NCBI GenBank assembly: GCA_963930645.1
Contig: OZ005652.1
Location: 348,960,602 to 349,024,601 of the forward strand
From: Salticus scenicus
Taxonomy: Eukaryota; Arthropoda; Arachnida; Araneae; Salticidae
Length of the DNA: 64,000 nt
Direction: 5' to 3'
Shown here: one piece after another, positions 42,874-53,428 of the stretch
Layout: each line of letters starts with the position of its first letter
Position numbering within the stretch: position 1 is the first letter of the stretch
The notes under the pieces: model-generated
Seen by the model: the letters and a program-made list of their open reading frames with translations, nothing else
Told to the model about the DNA's origin: nothing
The model's database searches: none
Program-made: the position numbers and the translations under genes

Positions 42874-43599
42874 GTAAGCCTTTTTTTTTTTTAATCAGTA
42901 TATTTTTACCAGTTTATAAATTTTTGGTAATCATTATCTGATTTAACTTATTTAATAGATATGGGATAAATAGTTACTTTTCGGTAATAGGTTATGCAAC
43001 TTGGTTCCACACAGCTTTTAGTAATAGTTTCTAATAGAGATGAGAATGGTCCGAAAAAAACCAGAAATTTTAGGGGAAAAAAAACCAGTTTTTTTTCAAA
43101 GGGGTTTCCGCCCTGAAAATTTTGAAATTTATGGCATAAAATAATGTATTCAGAAATTTATAATATTTATATTCCAATGCTTTTTTCTTAAAATATTTTT
43201 TAATGTTCAGTATCTTACATGAAAACACTGATTCTGATAATATTCATGCTTCAAAAATAAAGTTTTAACCATATAATCAAATGATAATCCTGAAATATTT
43301 AAGTATCATAATGACCTCCCTCCCATCACATTCATTTGAAATTTATACATTCTTTTTATTATACAGTCTTTTACCATGTCTTACCTTACTTTTACCAGGT
43401 CTTTTACCAAGGATATACATATATCCTTGGACTTATCTAACTGTAGTATTTAAATGTGTGTGGATATATATTATACACACACACACACATATACTATATA
43501 AATGCATGCAACAGTTGAGAAAAAAAAAAAAAAAAAAAAAAAAAGAAATATTATACAGACACGACATTATTTCATTATTTAAAACATGAAAATCTGACA

Positions 43600-43796
43600 T
43601 TGACAGATTTTAATTTAGTGCCAGAGGCCTACTGCTAAACTTGTTAATATCGACAAATTCTTCTTTAGTTAATTCGTGACGATCTAAATTCCATGATAAA
43701 GTTTTCATTAAATCAAACCAATGTGTTCCAGCTGCAGATATTGTAACAAATAACGTTGGAAGTCCAAACTGTCTTATAGCTGCAAAACAACGTTTT
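43600..43796 (-). pseudogene. Fragment of a Helitron-type Rep/helicase protein
   Basis: The minus-strand frame AAIRQFGLPTLFVTISAAG followed by THWFDLMKTLSWNLDRHELTKEE resembles the Helitron-like N-terminal domain found in arthropod Helitron helicases (typical RQLGIPT.F.TLSAAE..W). About 60 residues, ending in TAA. The rest of the protein is absent and a minisatellite abuts its upstream side. Confidence 0.65.
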
Positions 43797-43808
43797 TTCT
43801 TTTTCCCA

Positions 43809-44025
43809 ATGAGGGGGAGGTGTGCCTTGGGGGGGACTCATGTCAAAGGTGTGCCTTGGGGGGGGGACTCATGTCAAAGTTGTACCTTGGGGGGGACTCA
43901 TGTCAAAGTTGGGCCTTGGGGGGACTCATGTCAAAGTTGGGCGTTGGGGGGACTCATGTCAAAGTTGGGCCTGGGGGGGGGGACTCATGTCAAAGTTGTG
44001 CCTTGGGGGGACTTTATTCAATAAA
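43809..44025 (+). repeat. G-rich minisatellite, about 31-bp unit, six to seven copies
   Basis: Units read GGGGGGACTCATGTCAAAG plus TTGTGCCTT-type variants. Unit length varies by 1-3 bases through the G run, so all three forward frames stay open; those open frames are not genes. Confidence 0.9.
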
Positions 44026-44350
44026 TCCCCATTCAATAAACCGACTGAAATAGGCCCTTAGCACTATTAAGAGTGCATTATAAAAATTCGACAACTGTAC
44101 CCTCAAATAGGCCTCTAGCACTAAAAAACTGAGCAATTACTTTTTGTCAGAAAATTTATTTCACACAGTAGTGGCACCAGAAATTCCCCGACAGGGGGAC
44201 ATCACCTCCCCGACGGGGGGGGGGGGGCACTACATAAAGAGAGTTTATCATTTAAGTATTTTTCAAAAACTGCAATGCTGTTAATAAAATTACTGTTAAT
44301 GTTTGTACCATTCCATTTGTTAGTACTCCTTTGTGGTTTTTGGAGATCAT

Positions 44351-44645
44351 GTGGTTTTTGGAGATCATTGCACAGACAGACATTTTCTAAAAATATTGTG
44401 GTCAAAATGTGTTCTGGAACTCTCAAAATGTGTACACTGTAAAAAAAAACCTATTACCAGCTGCAATCTGTGATTTATTTTATCCAATCACAGAGAATTT
44501 CTTGCAAGAAATTCTCTGTGATTGGATAAAATAAATCACAGATTGCAGCTGGTAATAGGTTTTTTTTTACAGTGTATATTCATGGAAAACTGGAAGCTGA
44601 AAATTTTTACGAATCCAATACTTTCTTCTATTGAATGTAGAATGG
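44351..44645 (+). repeat. Hairpin-module fragment split by a MITE
   Basis: CACAGACAGACATTTTCTAA and CTCAAAATGTGTA lie left of the MITE. GAAAATTTTTACGAATCCAA and ACTTTCTTCTATTGAATGTAGAA continue the same module to its right. Confidence 0.7.
44433..44576. mobile_element. Near-perfect palindromic MITE, family CA(C/T)TGTAAAAAAA
   Basis: CACTGTAAAAAAAAACCTAT is mirrored at the right end. Arms of about 70 bp meet at TTCTTGCAAGAA. TA at each edge (44433-44434 and 44575-44576). A related copy is at 60871-60992. Confidence 0.9.
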
Positions 44646-44827
44646 AAAAACTGGAATGCTCCAAATTTTTAAAAGGAAAGAAAAATGATGCTAAAAATAG
44701 AAAAACTGAAAATTTTGTATTTCCCCCCCTCCCCGAGAGATTTTAGGAGTATGCCCCGATGGGGGATCACAGACTCCCCGACAGGGGGGCCTGTGGCCCC
44801 CCAGCCCCCTAGCTGGTGCCACCCCTG

Positions 44828-45219
44828 AGTTCATAATTTAAAAAAATTATATGTGCAAAAACTTACTTGATTTATGTCTTTTACGTCTGAGTTAATAGCT
44901 TTTCTCTATATATTAAAAAAAAGTTACTGTCACTGGCATCAAATACTTTTGTCTGCGACAGCATCTTCTAACGGAGGGCAGGGTCCTATGTGTCGTGAGA
45001 GGTATCAATGTGTTCAGAGTACTCCAAGACAGACATTTCAGCCACTTAGAAATTTCTATAATTTTAATTGAAGAAGTTATTAACTAAAAATGACAAGTTT
45101 ATGAAGGTACTCTATTTGCCATTTTGAAAAAAGTTTCTCCCAGTGACGTTGTTCCTCTATCATGAAATCATTTTAAACAAGAAAATTAAAATATGATCCG
45201 TGGTTGTACGTAGGGAAGT
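44828..45219. other. Spacer within the outer hAT
   Basis: AT-rich. TCTATATATTAAAAAAAAG near 44903 looks like a Helitron 5' end but cannot be linked to a 3' end with confidence. Confidence 0.4.
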
Positions 45220-45525
45220 AGGTTGGTTGGATTTAACGTCGCACCAATAGTGCGCTATGGGTAATTGCCGATGGTCTTTGACGCACCCCTAGAGATGTTC
45301 CCGAGACATCACAATTTTGAACCTTCACGGAGGGGATCCCCTCCGCTTTGGTGATCACCAGAGGTATAGTGGGGATGGGAACATGAAGGACTTTGAAACC
45401 ACGACAGATTTTATGTGCACCAGCCACCACTAGTGTACACAATTGTCTTTGGCCGGCTCAAGTATCGAATCGGCAATCTTCCAATTACGTGTTCAGTGCT
45501 TTACTAACTAGGGTACCGCGGCCCG
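45220..45525 (-). repeat. tRNA-derived SINE, family 1, copy 1
   Basis: On the minus strand the head has a box-A-like TAGTTAGTAAAGCAC (near 45496-45510) and box-B-like GATTCGATACT (near 45462-45472). The body contains GTGCACATAAAATCTG and ACATCTCTAGGGG blocks. Copy 2 is 425 bp downstream, and the flank GAAAATTAAAATAT.ATCC is duplicated with it. Confidence 0.65.
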
Positions 45526-45624
45526 AAACCATGGAAGTAAAACACAAAGAAAATAAATATCAACTTTTTTCTCTACTTTTAGAAAATTAATCTTCGTACA
45601 CGGGAAAATTAAAATATAATCCAT

Positions 45625-45909
45625 GGTTGTAGGTAGGTAGATAATTAGATATGCTGTGATTGACATCGCACCCCTACGGATGTTCCGGAGACATGTTACC
45701 GCTGTTTTGGTCCTACACGAAGGAGATAGCTCCCCAGCTTAGGTAGGTATAATTTTGATGGGAACACGGAGGATATTGCGGCCACAACATATTTTATGTG
45801 CACCAGCAGCTATTAGTGTACATGACAGTCTTTGGTCAGCTCGAGAACTGAACCCTTAATCTTCCAGTTACGAGCTCGGTACTCTACCGACTAGGGTACC
45901 GTGGTCTGG
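45625..45909 (-). repeat. tRNA-derived SINE, family 1, copy 2
   Basis: Minus-strand head TACCCTAGTCGGTAGAGTAC (box A) and GGGTTCAGTTCTCG (box B), then the same body as copy 1. Similarity to copy 1 continues into the 5' and 3' flanks, so the pair probably arose by tandem duplication. Confidence 0.7.
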
Positions 45910-46089
45910 ATTTAAGGTTGTAAAAAAGAAATAAAAAGGGTCATATACTAAAGCTGTAATACAAAATGGTTTAGATATTATGATTTTCTAAAATATATAA
46001 ATATTATATATTTCAATTTGACATTGAATATGAGGATTTCCATAATAATTTTCTGCTTTTGTCTTGTAATATGCACTATTAATATTCCT

Positions 46090-46212
46090 TTTCAGTGAAA
46101 GAAAGCAGCGAATAGGCGGGCAGAGTAAGTAATAAGTAAAGTGAGTCGGCGAGGAGGCGAAGCCTCCTTCGGGGGTTGGTGAGCGGAGCGAGCAGGGGGC
46201 AGAGCCCCCTAG
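46090..46212 (+). mobile_element. Helitron 3' terminus
   Basis: GGTTGGTGAGCGGAGCGAG leads to a perfect GGGGGC-aga-GCCCCC hairpin and CTAG (46209-46212), with host T following. A GGAGGC/GCCTCC hairpin lies just upstream. 5' end not resolved. Degenerate relative at 484-538. Confidence 0.65.
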
Positions 46213-46743
46213 TATATTATAAAAAAATAATAAATCAATAATAAAATGTTGTTTTAAATTTCTGAAGTTCAATTAACTTTAATTTAAACTTTTATTTTAT
46301 CTTTGTGATTAACCTCATTTTAAGTCAGAATTTGAATTAGAGTCCAGCATCAGGTCTGGTAAACCAATTTTACCCGAGCCTGACCTGCATTCAAGTTTGG
46401 GTCTGATTCACTATATTTTTTCTCTTGCATGTTTAGTTCGGTTTGGTTCAGGTTATTGATTTATTTTTCTTATGGGTCAGGTTGACTAAATTTTTTTCTT
46501 GGGGGCTAGGGTTGACTGATTTATTTTTCTTGTGGTTCGGATTCAGATTAGGTTGACTGAATTTTTTTTCCTACTGTTTTGGTTAAGTTTTCAACAAGTT
46601 GGGTTTACTTAGAAAATCTTTCAAAAAATTTTATCATAATAAGCAGAAATTTGTTTGATATAATCATAAACATACTACATATTCCCATGATTAAAGATAT
46701 GTGTAAATGAATTATTACATATGTATTGCAGAAAGGCAATAAA
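46213..46743. repeat. AT-rich spacer with GGTTGACTGA-type minisatellite
   Basis: Around 46420-46580 a unit of about 45-50 bp (GGTTCAGGTTGACT, ATTTATTTTTCTT) repeats about four times with much divergence. No gene. Confidence 0.5.
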
Positions 46744-46799
46744 CAGGGGCGCGCCAGCATTGTCAGGCGCCTGTGTGCAGAGTTTCAGTTGGCGCCCTA

Positions 46800-47596
46800 T
46801 ATTACCTTTAAAAAGAAAAAAAATTCATTTTATAAAATGTTATTATTTAGCAAGTCAATTGAATCTCGAACCTTAATAGTAATAAGTTTATTGAATGTCT
46901 AGTAAAAAGAGAAATGTATCAAATAAAATGAAATTTAAAAAGAAACAAATAAAAAGTGCATCTTGCAGAAAGAGAAATGCTCCCTTATACAAGGAGTTGC
47001 AAAAATACGAGGTACAATTGTGAAGGTAAACAGAGGAAACTAAAATAGGCAGATTTAGTGTTAATGTGGGTGCTGAAATGCCGCGTTGAGGCATTACAGT
47101 AGAAGGCTTAAATGAAAGCTGTAAGCGTAAACGTTTCTAATTGTTTGGGTCTAATTTTTAAGTAAATATTTAAACATACACACAAAAAAAAGAAAAAAAA
47201 AAAACAATCTTAGTGAGCTAAATCTTCCTACACTTCATTACACCTTTTGCGAGTATTACGCATATCATACTGATCCAAAATATCTGTCTCTATCCATATT
47301 GTTACCAAAATGTCGATTTTCTTGTATGAAAAAAGTAATTGTAAAGAAACAGGCAGTTTCTTGTCGAAAGATACACTTTATTCAAAGACTGTTCTCGAAA
47401 AAACCAGTAAATTATCATACTCAAATTCATACCTCAAAAAGGTCATAAAACAACGTTGAAAACACCACACAGTCTAATTTCACTCATTTAAGAATAAATA
47501 TAAACCAGTTAAACGGAAACGAACGTTCAGAATAGATGTCCGAATGCAGTTGATCATTGGGAGTGTCTCTTCTGTTTAAATAATTTCTGTCGTGAT
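46800..47596. other. hAT interior, possible decayed transposase start
   Basis: Apart from the basic stretch near 46905-47010, no domain is recognisable. Stops in all frames. Confidence 0.35.
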
Positions 47597-47751
47597 CAGG
47601 GCCCGACTTAGACTACCTGGAGCCCCGAGGCAAGCCTATTCTGGGGGGCCCCCTTGCAGTGGTATAAGAGCTCTTTAGGTTGTAGAATTTCTGCATATGC
47701 CTGGGGGCCCAGGGAATTTGCCCCGTATGCCCTGCCGTTAGTCAGGGCCTG
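47597..47751. mobile_element. 155-bp hAT MITE, exact 8-bp TSD
   Basis: CAGGGCCCGACTTAGAC left and CAGGCCCTGACTAACGG (reverse complement of right), with GTCGTGAT duplicated exactly at 47589-47596 and 47752-47759. No ORF. Confidence 0.93.
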
Positions 47752-48739
47752 GTCGTGATTTGAGGAACTTTCGAGATTATTCTGCGCCAAAATCCAGTTG
47801 ATGAAAAAAAAAAAAAAATCCAGAAATCGGCTCTTATTGAAGATAGAGCTTCTAAACTTTCGAAACACTAAATTATTACTTTTCACCAAGTTTGGTCGCC
47901 ATGTCGCTAAATTCATCGCTAAGTTGTCAAGTCTGTATCCAAGGCTGACAATCACCTCCTAGCCCACTGCCGTTAAAATTTAATGAACTGCTCTTTATTT
48001 GCACTTTAATTGTAAATCTGCTTTTATTGCAACAGCACTTTTCATTTAGGAAAATGGTATAATTCTGCAATACTATAATGAACAAATATTTTGATTAGTC
48101 GTACTATTGCAGTACGTTTGCACATATAAATGAGTTTAACATTTTGCACTAGTACAGGTAAAGGGAATTTATAAGCATATAAAATTAGAACTCGTAATAA
48201 TAATCCCGTAGTGAGTTCTATTTTTCTCAGTTTTGCTGTTTAAAACTCTCAAAATACTCCTAACATCAAATACTTAATAGGGAAAGAAAACGTCTAATGA
48301 AAGGAATTTTGCCCATTTTCATTATCAAAACTTTTTGTGTAATTTGTATGTAAATTTATGTGTGTTTTTCCATTCAGTAGTAAGATACAAAAATCTGTTT
48401 TAAACTGTTTTGTCGCGACATTTGTACGCTGCACATATATAAATAATAGATAAATTTATAAGTAGATAAAATAAGAATATATAATAAAAATTATTAAGTT
48501 TTAAAGTAGATTATATAAGCATTTAAACAGATAATATTATTTAGTGAAATGTAGTTCATTTCATTAATTTTTTGTGAATTCTGGAATAATATCCATTTGG
48601 TCCAAAGTATCTTATGCTATCGATGCAGTTACAAAACTTAAAAATCTGTCTGATACCGGTGTAGAGCGTAAGTAAATTTTGATCATTTTAAATTTAGAAA
48701 AAAATTGTTCCACTGATGTTACTGGTAATTATTACAGAA
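47752..48739. other. hAT interior, nothing recognised
   Basis: AT-rich, no continuous coding frame and no bounded repeat seen. Confidence 0.45.
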
Positions 48740-49969
48740 TAATCTCGAAAATAATTAATCCACACATAAAATTTATTTTTGCTGAGATAATTTGGAGTAA
48801 GGTTAAGCTTAGAAGCGCGTTTGAGATCAAGGAAGAAAAGGGGGGATTTTGTAAAATCGATAGGTGTTGGATACATAGAAACAATTTAAGCACCAAAATC
48901 TGTGATTGCAGTTTCCATAGATCTTACACGACAAATTTAGCACCAAATTCACCCCTCTTTGCGTCCTACCCCCCCCCCCCCCCCTCCCCAAATCAAAAAT
49001 TAAAAGAAAAAAAATGGGTTTTTGGAAATATCCTAAAAAAGACTCATACTTGTTTTCAACATCTCTGTACCATTTTTAGTAGAATTCTTTCGATAGAATC
49101 CGGAATTTGCGAAATCCTCCCCCCCCCCGAAAAAAATCGATTTTTCCCCTTCCCTATAAAAATCCAAGTTCCAAAATTGCTTTTTTTTTACTCAAGTCTA
49201 GTCTCCCCATATGCAATTTCCCCACCGTGAAGTAACTTGGAGGCGAGTTATGCTTATAAGAGTGTTTTTTTGCTTCCTTTCTCCCTTGGAAAGGGTGAAA
49301 GGAAATTTTGTAAAATCCCGTCAGTATAGGCATCGAATGCATCTATCTAAACAATGCACGAACCAAATTTCGTGACCGGAGCTCTCATAAATTTTCCAGG
49401 ACTAATTTAGCGTTAAAAGAGTGGTCTCGAATTTGCTCTCTCGTAACCCCCCCCCACACACACAAGATCAAAAATCACAAACACCAAAAATGGGTTTATG
49501 GAAATATCCTAAAAGAGATGCATGGCTGTTTTCAACATTTTTGGTAAATTTCTGCTAAAAAATTCTTTTTCACTTCTTAAAAATCAAAAATTCCAAAATC
49601 GTAGACAATGATTATTATATTTATTTATTTATTTTATTTATTTATTTGTAATCAAATCTAGACTCATATGCAATTTCTTCACTGTGAAGTAATTTGAAAC
49701 CTAGTTATGGATATAAACGTGTTTTTGCCTCCTGACTGGGGAAGGAATCTACAAAAGTTGATAGATATAATTTTATGTTGGGTAATTCCTGCCAAGTGTT
49801 GTTGTATTCTGTCCATGTACAGCTGTTCTCACGTGATACCCATAGAAAAATGTTTGAGAAAATTTTCTGAAATCAGACTTGGCTTTCATGATGTGTGAAT
49901 CGTGAAGATGTCACAAATTTTTCGAATTTGAGACATTTACAGACAAAAATCTGATTTTATTAATATAGA
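48740..49969 (-). mobile_element. Helitron fragment, reverse orientation
   Basis: The minus strand starts TCTATATTAATAAAATCAG at 49969 right after an A, a typical Helitron 5' end. Going leftward it contains monomers homologous to the Helitron at 35397-38273 (inverse of CTTATAAGCATAACTCG near 49240-49260, of GGAGACTAGAC near 49195, and of TCCAAATTATCTCAGC near 48780). C/G homopolymers as in its relative. 3' CTAG end not located. Two open frames over this stretch are incidental. Confidence 0.65.
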
Positions 49970-50313
49970 TTTTACATCGATAATGCAAAAGGTAAAAAAC
50001 TACTCTGAATAAAATCTCCAGTTCCATTAAATTTTCACTTTTGCAATCCAATTATGTTGTCATTTTATTAATCTAAGTGGCCTTTTTCCAACAGAAGAGG
50101 GGGGAGGGGGAGAGAGAGAGAAATTAAGGCGCTCTTTTAAATTTTAATAGAATGCTTTAATATGTTAAAAAAGTCAAAGAAAATTTTGCTGAAGGTAGGC
50201 GCATCTTTACAAAGTTATTCCACTTTTAATGTGTCCTTTCACAAAAAACACCTAAACTATTGAGGACCACAAGTTTTGCCAGTATATATTTCAAGGCGCC
50301 TTATTTAGACACA
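49970..50313. other. hAT interior next to the copia insertion
   Basis: AT-rich, with a G/A-rich run near 50096-50122. Ends with the ACACA target site (50309-50313). Confidence 0.5.
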
Positions 50314-51350
50314 TGTTCTCATGAAGACTAAGTTTAACTGTCTTAACATGTTAAAAAATATATCCAGAGATTGCAGTGGAATATTTGGCTCATACTTTTA
50401 TGTAACAAGGCATAGTGTGCAGTTTTTAAATAAAACAGAGTTTAACATCCATAACAATATTTATTCAAACTTAACAAGAAGTTTCAAACTTAACAAAAAT
50501 TTAAAACTTAACAGAAAATATAGACTTTGCTAGTGATAGTTAGAAAAACTTGCCATGAGGGAAAAACTATTTGCCAAAAACTAACTGCTTATAAGTAGAA
50601 TTAATGCTTTCATTGCTCAGCATTAGCACAAAAAGGATGCTGGCCTTCAAATAACATTAATATATATACTGCAACTTAATTAAACAGAAACATGCCCTCA
50701 TACTTTGAGGCAAACTAAAAAATAGTTGAAAACGTATTTAAATTTTTCAAATCATCGTAATTACAAACGAAAATTATAAGCAAGAGAGAATAAACCTATG
50801 TAAGACATCCTTATATACAATTATCACCGGATTCCAGAACAGCCAATCACCAGGCTACACATTTCTCCCTTCCAGGCGATCCAAAAACACGCCCATCGTA
50901 CGTAATCCGTTACCGTGACAACGGACGACGCTGAATACGTACGCCATCTATGGGCCACAAAAGTAAGTATCGCCATATTGGAATTCAACTGGCCTGAACG
51001 ATGTGTTCAAAGCATGTAAACAAAGATTATAATTTTATCCTATATGAATTAAATAAAGAAGTATAATATCAAATGTATTTAAAAATGGAAAAAGATAAGT
51101 TATTTGCTTGAATAAAGGATAAAGGTAAGTTATATCTTTAAGTAAAGTTATTTTAATAAAACTTATCCTTAAATATTATACTAAACAATACATTGTATTC
51201 TTTATATTTTTCAAATTAAACTTAACTTATACATAGCACTAAACGCTATTCATTTAAAACAAAAATAAGCTCTCCTCATAATTAATAGGCAATATAAACG
51301 TTTTTTTAAACTTTGAAAAATGATATGAAAAAAAGGTTTTTAGGACAACA
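50314..51350 (-). repeat. copia 3' LTR
   Basis: 1037 bp, TG...CA ends, apparently identical to 56074-57110 (constant offset 5760). Contains an AATAAA polyadenylation signal on the minus strand at 50460-50465. Confidence 0.97.
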
Positions 51351-51362
51351 ATGCCCCCCATC
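51351..51362 (-). promoter_or_regulatory. copia polypurine tract
   Basis: On the minus strand GATGGGGGGCAT abuts the TGTTGTCC start of the 3' LTR, the position of the plus-strand priming site. Confidence 0.7.
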
Positions 51363-51862
51363 ATATCATTTTGAAACATTAACCATCACTAGCATTAACA
51401 AAAGATAAAAAAATATAAAAAAACAGTATAACAATATCACATTAATCTTCTTATACAGAGGCAATCCATCAATACCCGCTAAAGTCCACCATAATAGATC
51501 AGTTCATCTAAAACACTGAATAAATCTACTATAAAGATAGAAAAAGAATATATATTAATAATATATCAAAATGATGCATTAAGAAATTTTGTTATCTTCA
51601 TCACCTCATTACTGAAAACAATAAAAGATTAGTTAAACAATTATAACAATCACATAACTCAAACATTCGTGGCCACGTTTACACTCATCCTAAGTAAAAA
51701 AAACTTTCTTTACAATGACAAAGCAATGAAGATCAGAAGAAAACATCCAAAAAATTCTGCACCTCAAAAACTTCAAATAAGGATACATATCCAAAATTTA
51801 TACTTTATAAATTACAATTTTTACTATATATATGAAACTTAGATATTTTTCTTACAAATTTA
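51363..51862 (-). other. copia 3' untranslated region
   Basis: AT-rich sequence between the RNase H stop and the polypurine tract. No ORF of note. Confidence 0.6.
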
Positions 51863-53392
51863 CTATACAAATATTTTATTTACAAAATTAAGCAAGTCAC
51901 TTTTAGTAAGTGGCTTTGTAAAGGGATCCGCCAAGTTAGATTTAGATTTAACATATTTTAATTCAAATTTATCCTCAAAAAGCCACTCGCGAATAAAGAA
52001 TAATTTCACATTTATGTGCTTCGACCTATTATTCTCTATAGGCGATTTCGTAAATTCAATAGCTGACATATTATCGGCAAAAAGGGTTGGTAAAGAGTAT
52101 TTTTCGGAGATTAAATTAAATTCAATACAATCCTCCAAAATACGATTGAACCACATAAGTTCTTTCACACATTCACACATTGAAACAAATTCACTTTCCA
52201 TTGTGGAAAGACTTACCCCTTTTTCCTTAAAAGTTCGCCATGAAATTGGACTATTATCTAAAAATATTATTTGACCCCCCATTGAAATAAAGTCGTCTCT
52301 GTTCATAGCAAAATCAGCATCAGAGAAAGCGACTAAACTAGAATTTTTACAATTTAAATTTAATTTTAAATTCTTGGTACCCGAAACGTAACCAAGTAAT
52401 TTAAGCAAACCATTCCAATGGGTTAAACCTGGAGAATTTTGAAACTGGCTAAAAATATTCACAGCATAGGCTATATCTGGTCTAGTCCTACTAGCTAAAA
52501 ATGAAAGGCAACCCAAGATATTCCTATATGGTAATCTTGCGACTTCTTCCATTTCAGCCTTATTGCTTGGACAATCCCTTTTTGAATATTTTAACCCTTT
52601 TATAATAGGTAAAGAAGTATATGGTATTTTAAATGAGTTAAACCTTTTATAAACTTCATCTATGTACAATGCCTGATAAATTTGAACAGCATCGTTATCA
52701 TAGCTAAACTCAACACCCAATAATTTCTTCGTTTTACCCAAAATTTTAAGATCAAATTTTCCCCCCAAAAGTTCAATTATGGAATCAATTTGAGCCCGAG
52801 TTTTTCCAAAAATAACTATGTCGTCGACATAGACTAATAAAACTATAAAGTCCTCAAAATAATATGAACAATTACACCAGTTAAACTTAAGAAAACCTAA
52901 ACTTAAAAGAACCTTATTTAATTCGAAAAACCACAAACGACCACTCTGATGTAAACCATACAGAGCACGGTCTAATTTGCAAACTAAATTTTCCTCACCA
53001 GGAACAATATAACCAAGCGGTTGTGACATATAAATCTCTTCTTTAAGAGGAGCGTATAAATATGCACATTTAATGTCACACTGAATGTTTTGCCACTTAA
53101 GACAGGAAACTAAAAGGGAAAAGAAAAAACGAATAACAGAAAAATTTACCACTGGAGAGAATGTTTCGTCGTAGGTATCCCCCCGAATTTGGTAGTACCC
53201 CTGAGCGACGAGCCTAGCTTTAAACCTAGCTATATTCCCACTCTCATCCTTTTTAATGGTATAAACCCATCTGTTACCTAGTAAAGATTTCCCATCAGGT
53301 AAAGGGACTAAATGCCATACTTTACGCTGACTCATATTTGAAATTTCCTCATCCATAGCTTTAACCCATTCAGAATTTTGAGGTGACTTCAT
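51863..53392 (-). CDS. pol: copia reverse transcriptase and RNase H
   Basis: 509 residues from the first Met, in the same frame as the upstream gag-integrase ORF and separated from it by a single TGA and 36 bases of open frame. The RT begins SEWVKAMDEEI and has WVYTIKKDESGNIARFKARLVAQGY split over residues 42-66. Catalytic acids are D106 in CDIKCAYLYAPL and D190/D191 in VYVDD. RNase H follows: SDADFA, LSTMESEFVSM, LFADNMSAI and KHINVKLFFIRE, ending DPFTKPL, the classic copia tail. The Met at residue 1 is unlikely to be a true start; in the intact parent this was the C-terminal half of one polyprotein. Confidence 0.92.
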   Translation of the reverse strand: MKSPQNSEWVKAMDEEISNMSQRKVWHLVPLPDGKSLLGNRWVYTIKKDESGNIARFKARLVAQGYYQIRGDTYDETFSPVVNFSVIRFFFSLLVSCLKWQNIQCDIKCAYLYAPLKEEIYMSQPLGYIVPGEENLVCKLDRALYGLHQSGRLWFFELNKVLLSLGFLKFNWCNCSYYFEDFIVLLVYVDDIVIFGKTRAQIDSIIELLGGKFDLKILGKTKKLLGVEFSYDNDAVQIYQALYIDEVYKRFNSFKIPYTSLPIIKGLKYSKRDCPSNKAEMEEVARLPYRNILGCLSFLASRTRPDIAYAVNIFSQFQNSPGLTHWNGLLKLLGYVSGTKNLKLNLNCKNSSLVAFSDADFAMNRDDFISMGGQIIFLDNSPISWRTFKEKGVSLSTMESEFVSMCECVKELMWFNRILEDCIEFNLISEKYSLPTLFADNMSAIEFTKSPIENNRSKHINVKLFFIREWLFEDKFELKYVKSKSNLADPFTKPLTKSDLLNFVNKIFV

Positions 53393-53428
53393 AGCTTGTT
53401 TATAAGTTCTAGGTACAGAAAGTTCTAG

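Larger units (their letters stand above)
44166..44827. mobile_element. hAT-like element, imperfect 8-bp TSD
   Basis: CAGTAGTGGCACCAG left and CAGGGGTGGCACCAG (reverse complement of right) pair well. Flanks ATTTCACA and AGTTCATA match at six of eight positions, suggesting an old insertion. CCCCGACAGGGGG motifs lie at both ends. Contains a hairpin-module fragment. Confidence 0.7.

Noticed and set aside
43809..44061. Three overlapping plus-strand ORFs with Gly-Thr-His-Val repeats
   Set aside because: All three frames of a minisatellite are open; no start context or domain.
44903..46212. A full Helitron from TCTATATATTAAAA to the CTAG at 46212
   Set aside because: The 5' motif is weak and the two SINE copies between could not be separated from the element; only the 3' end is reported.
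48679..49230. 183-aa plus-strand ORF
   Set aside because: Lies over the reverse Helitron fragment and its C homopolymers; low-complexity protein without a recognisable domain.
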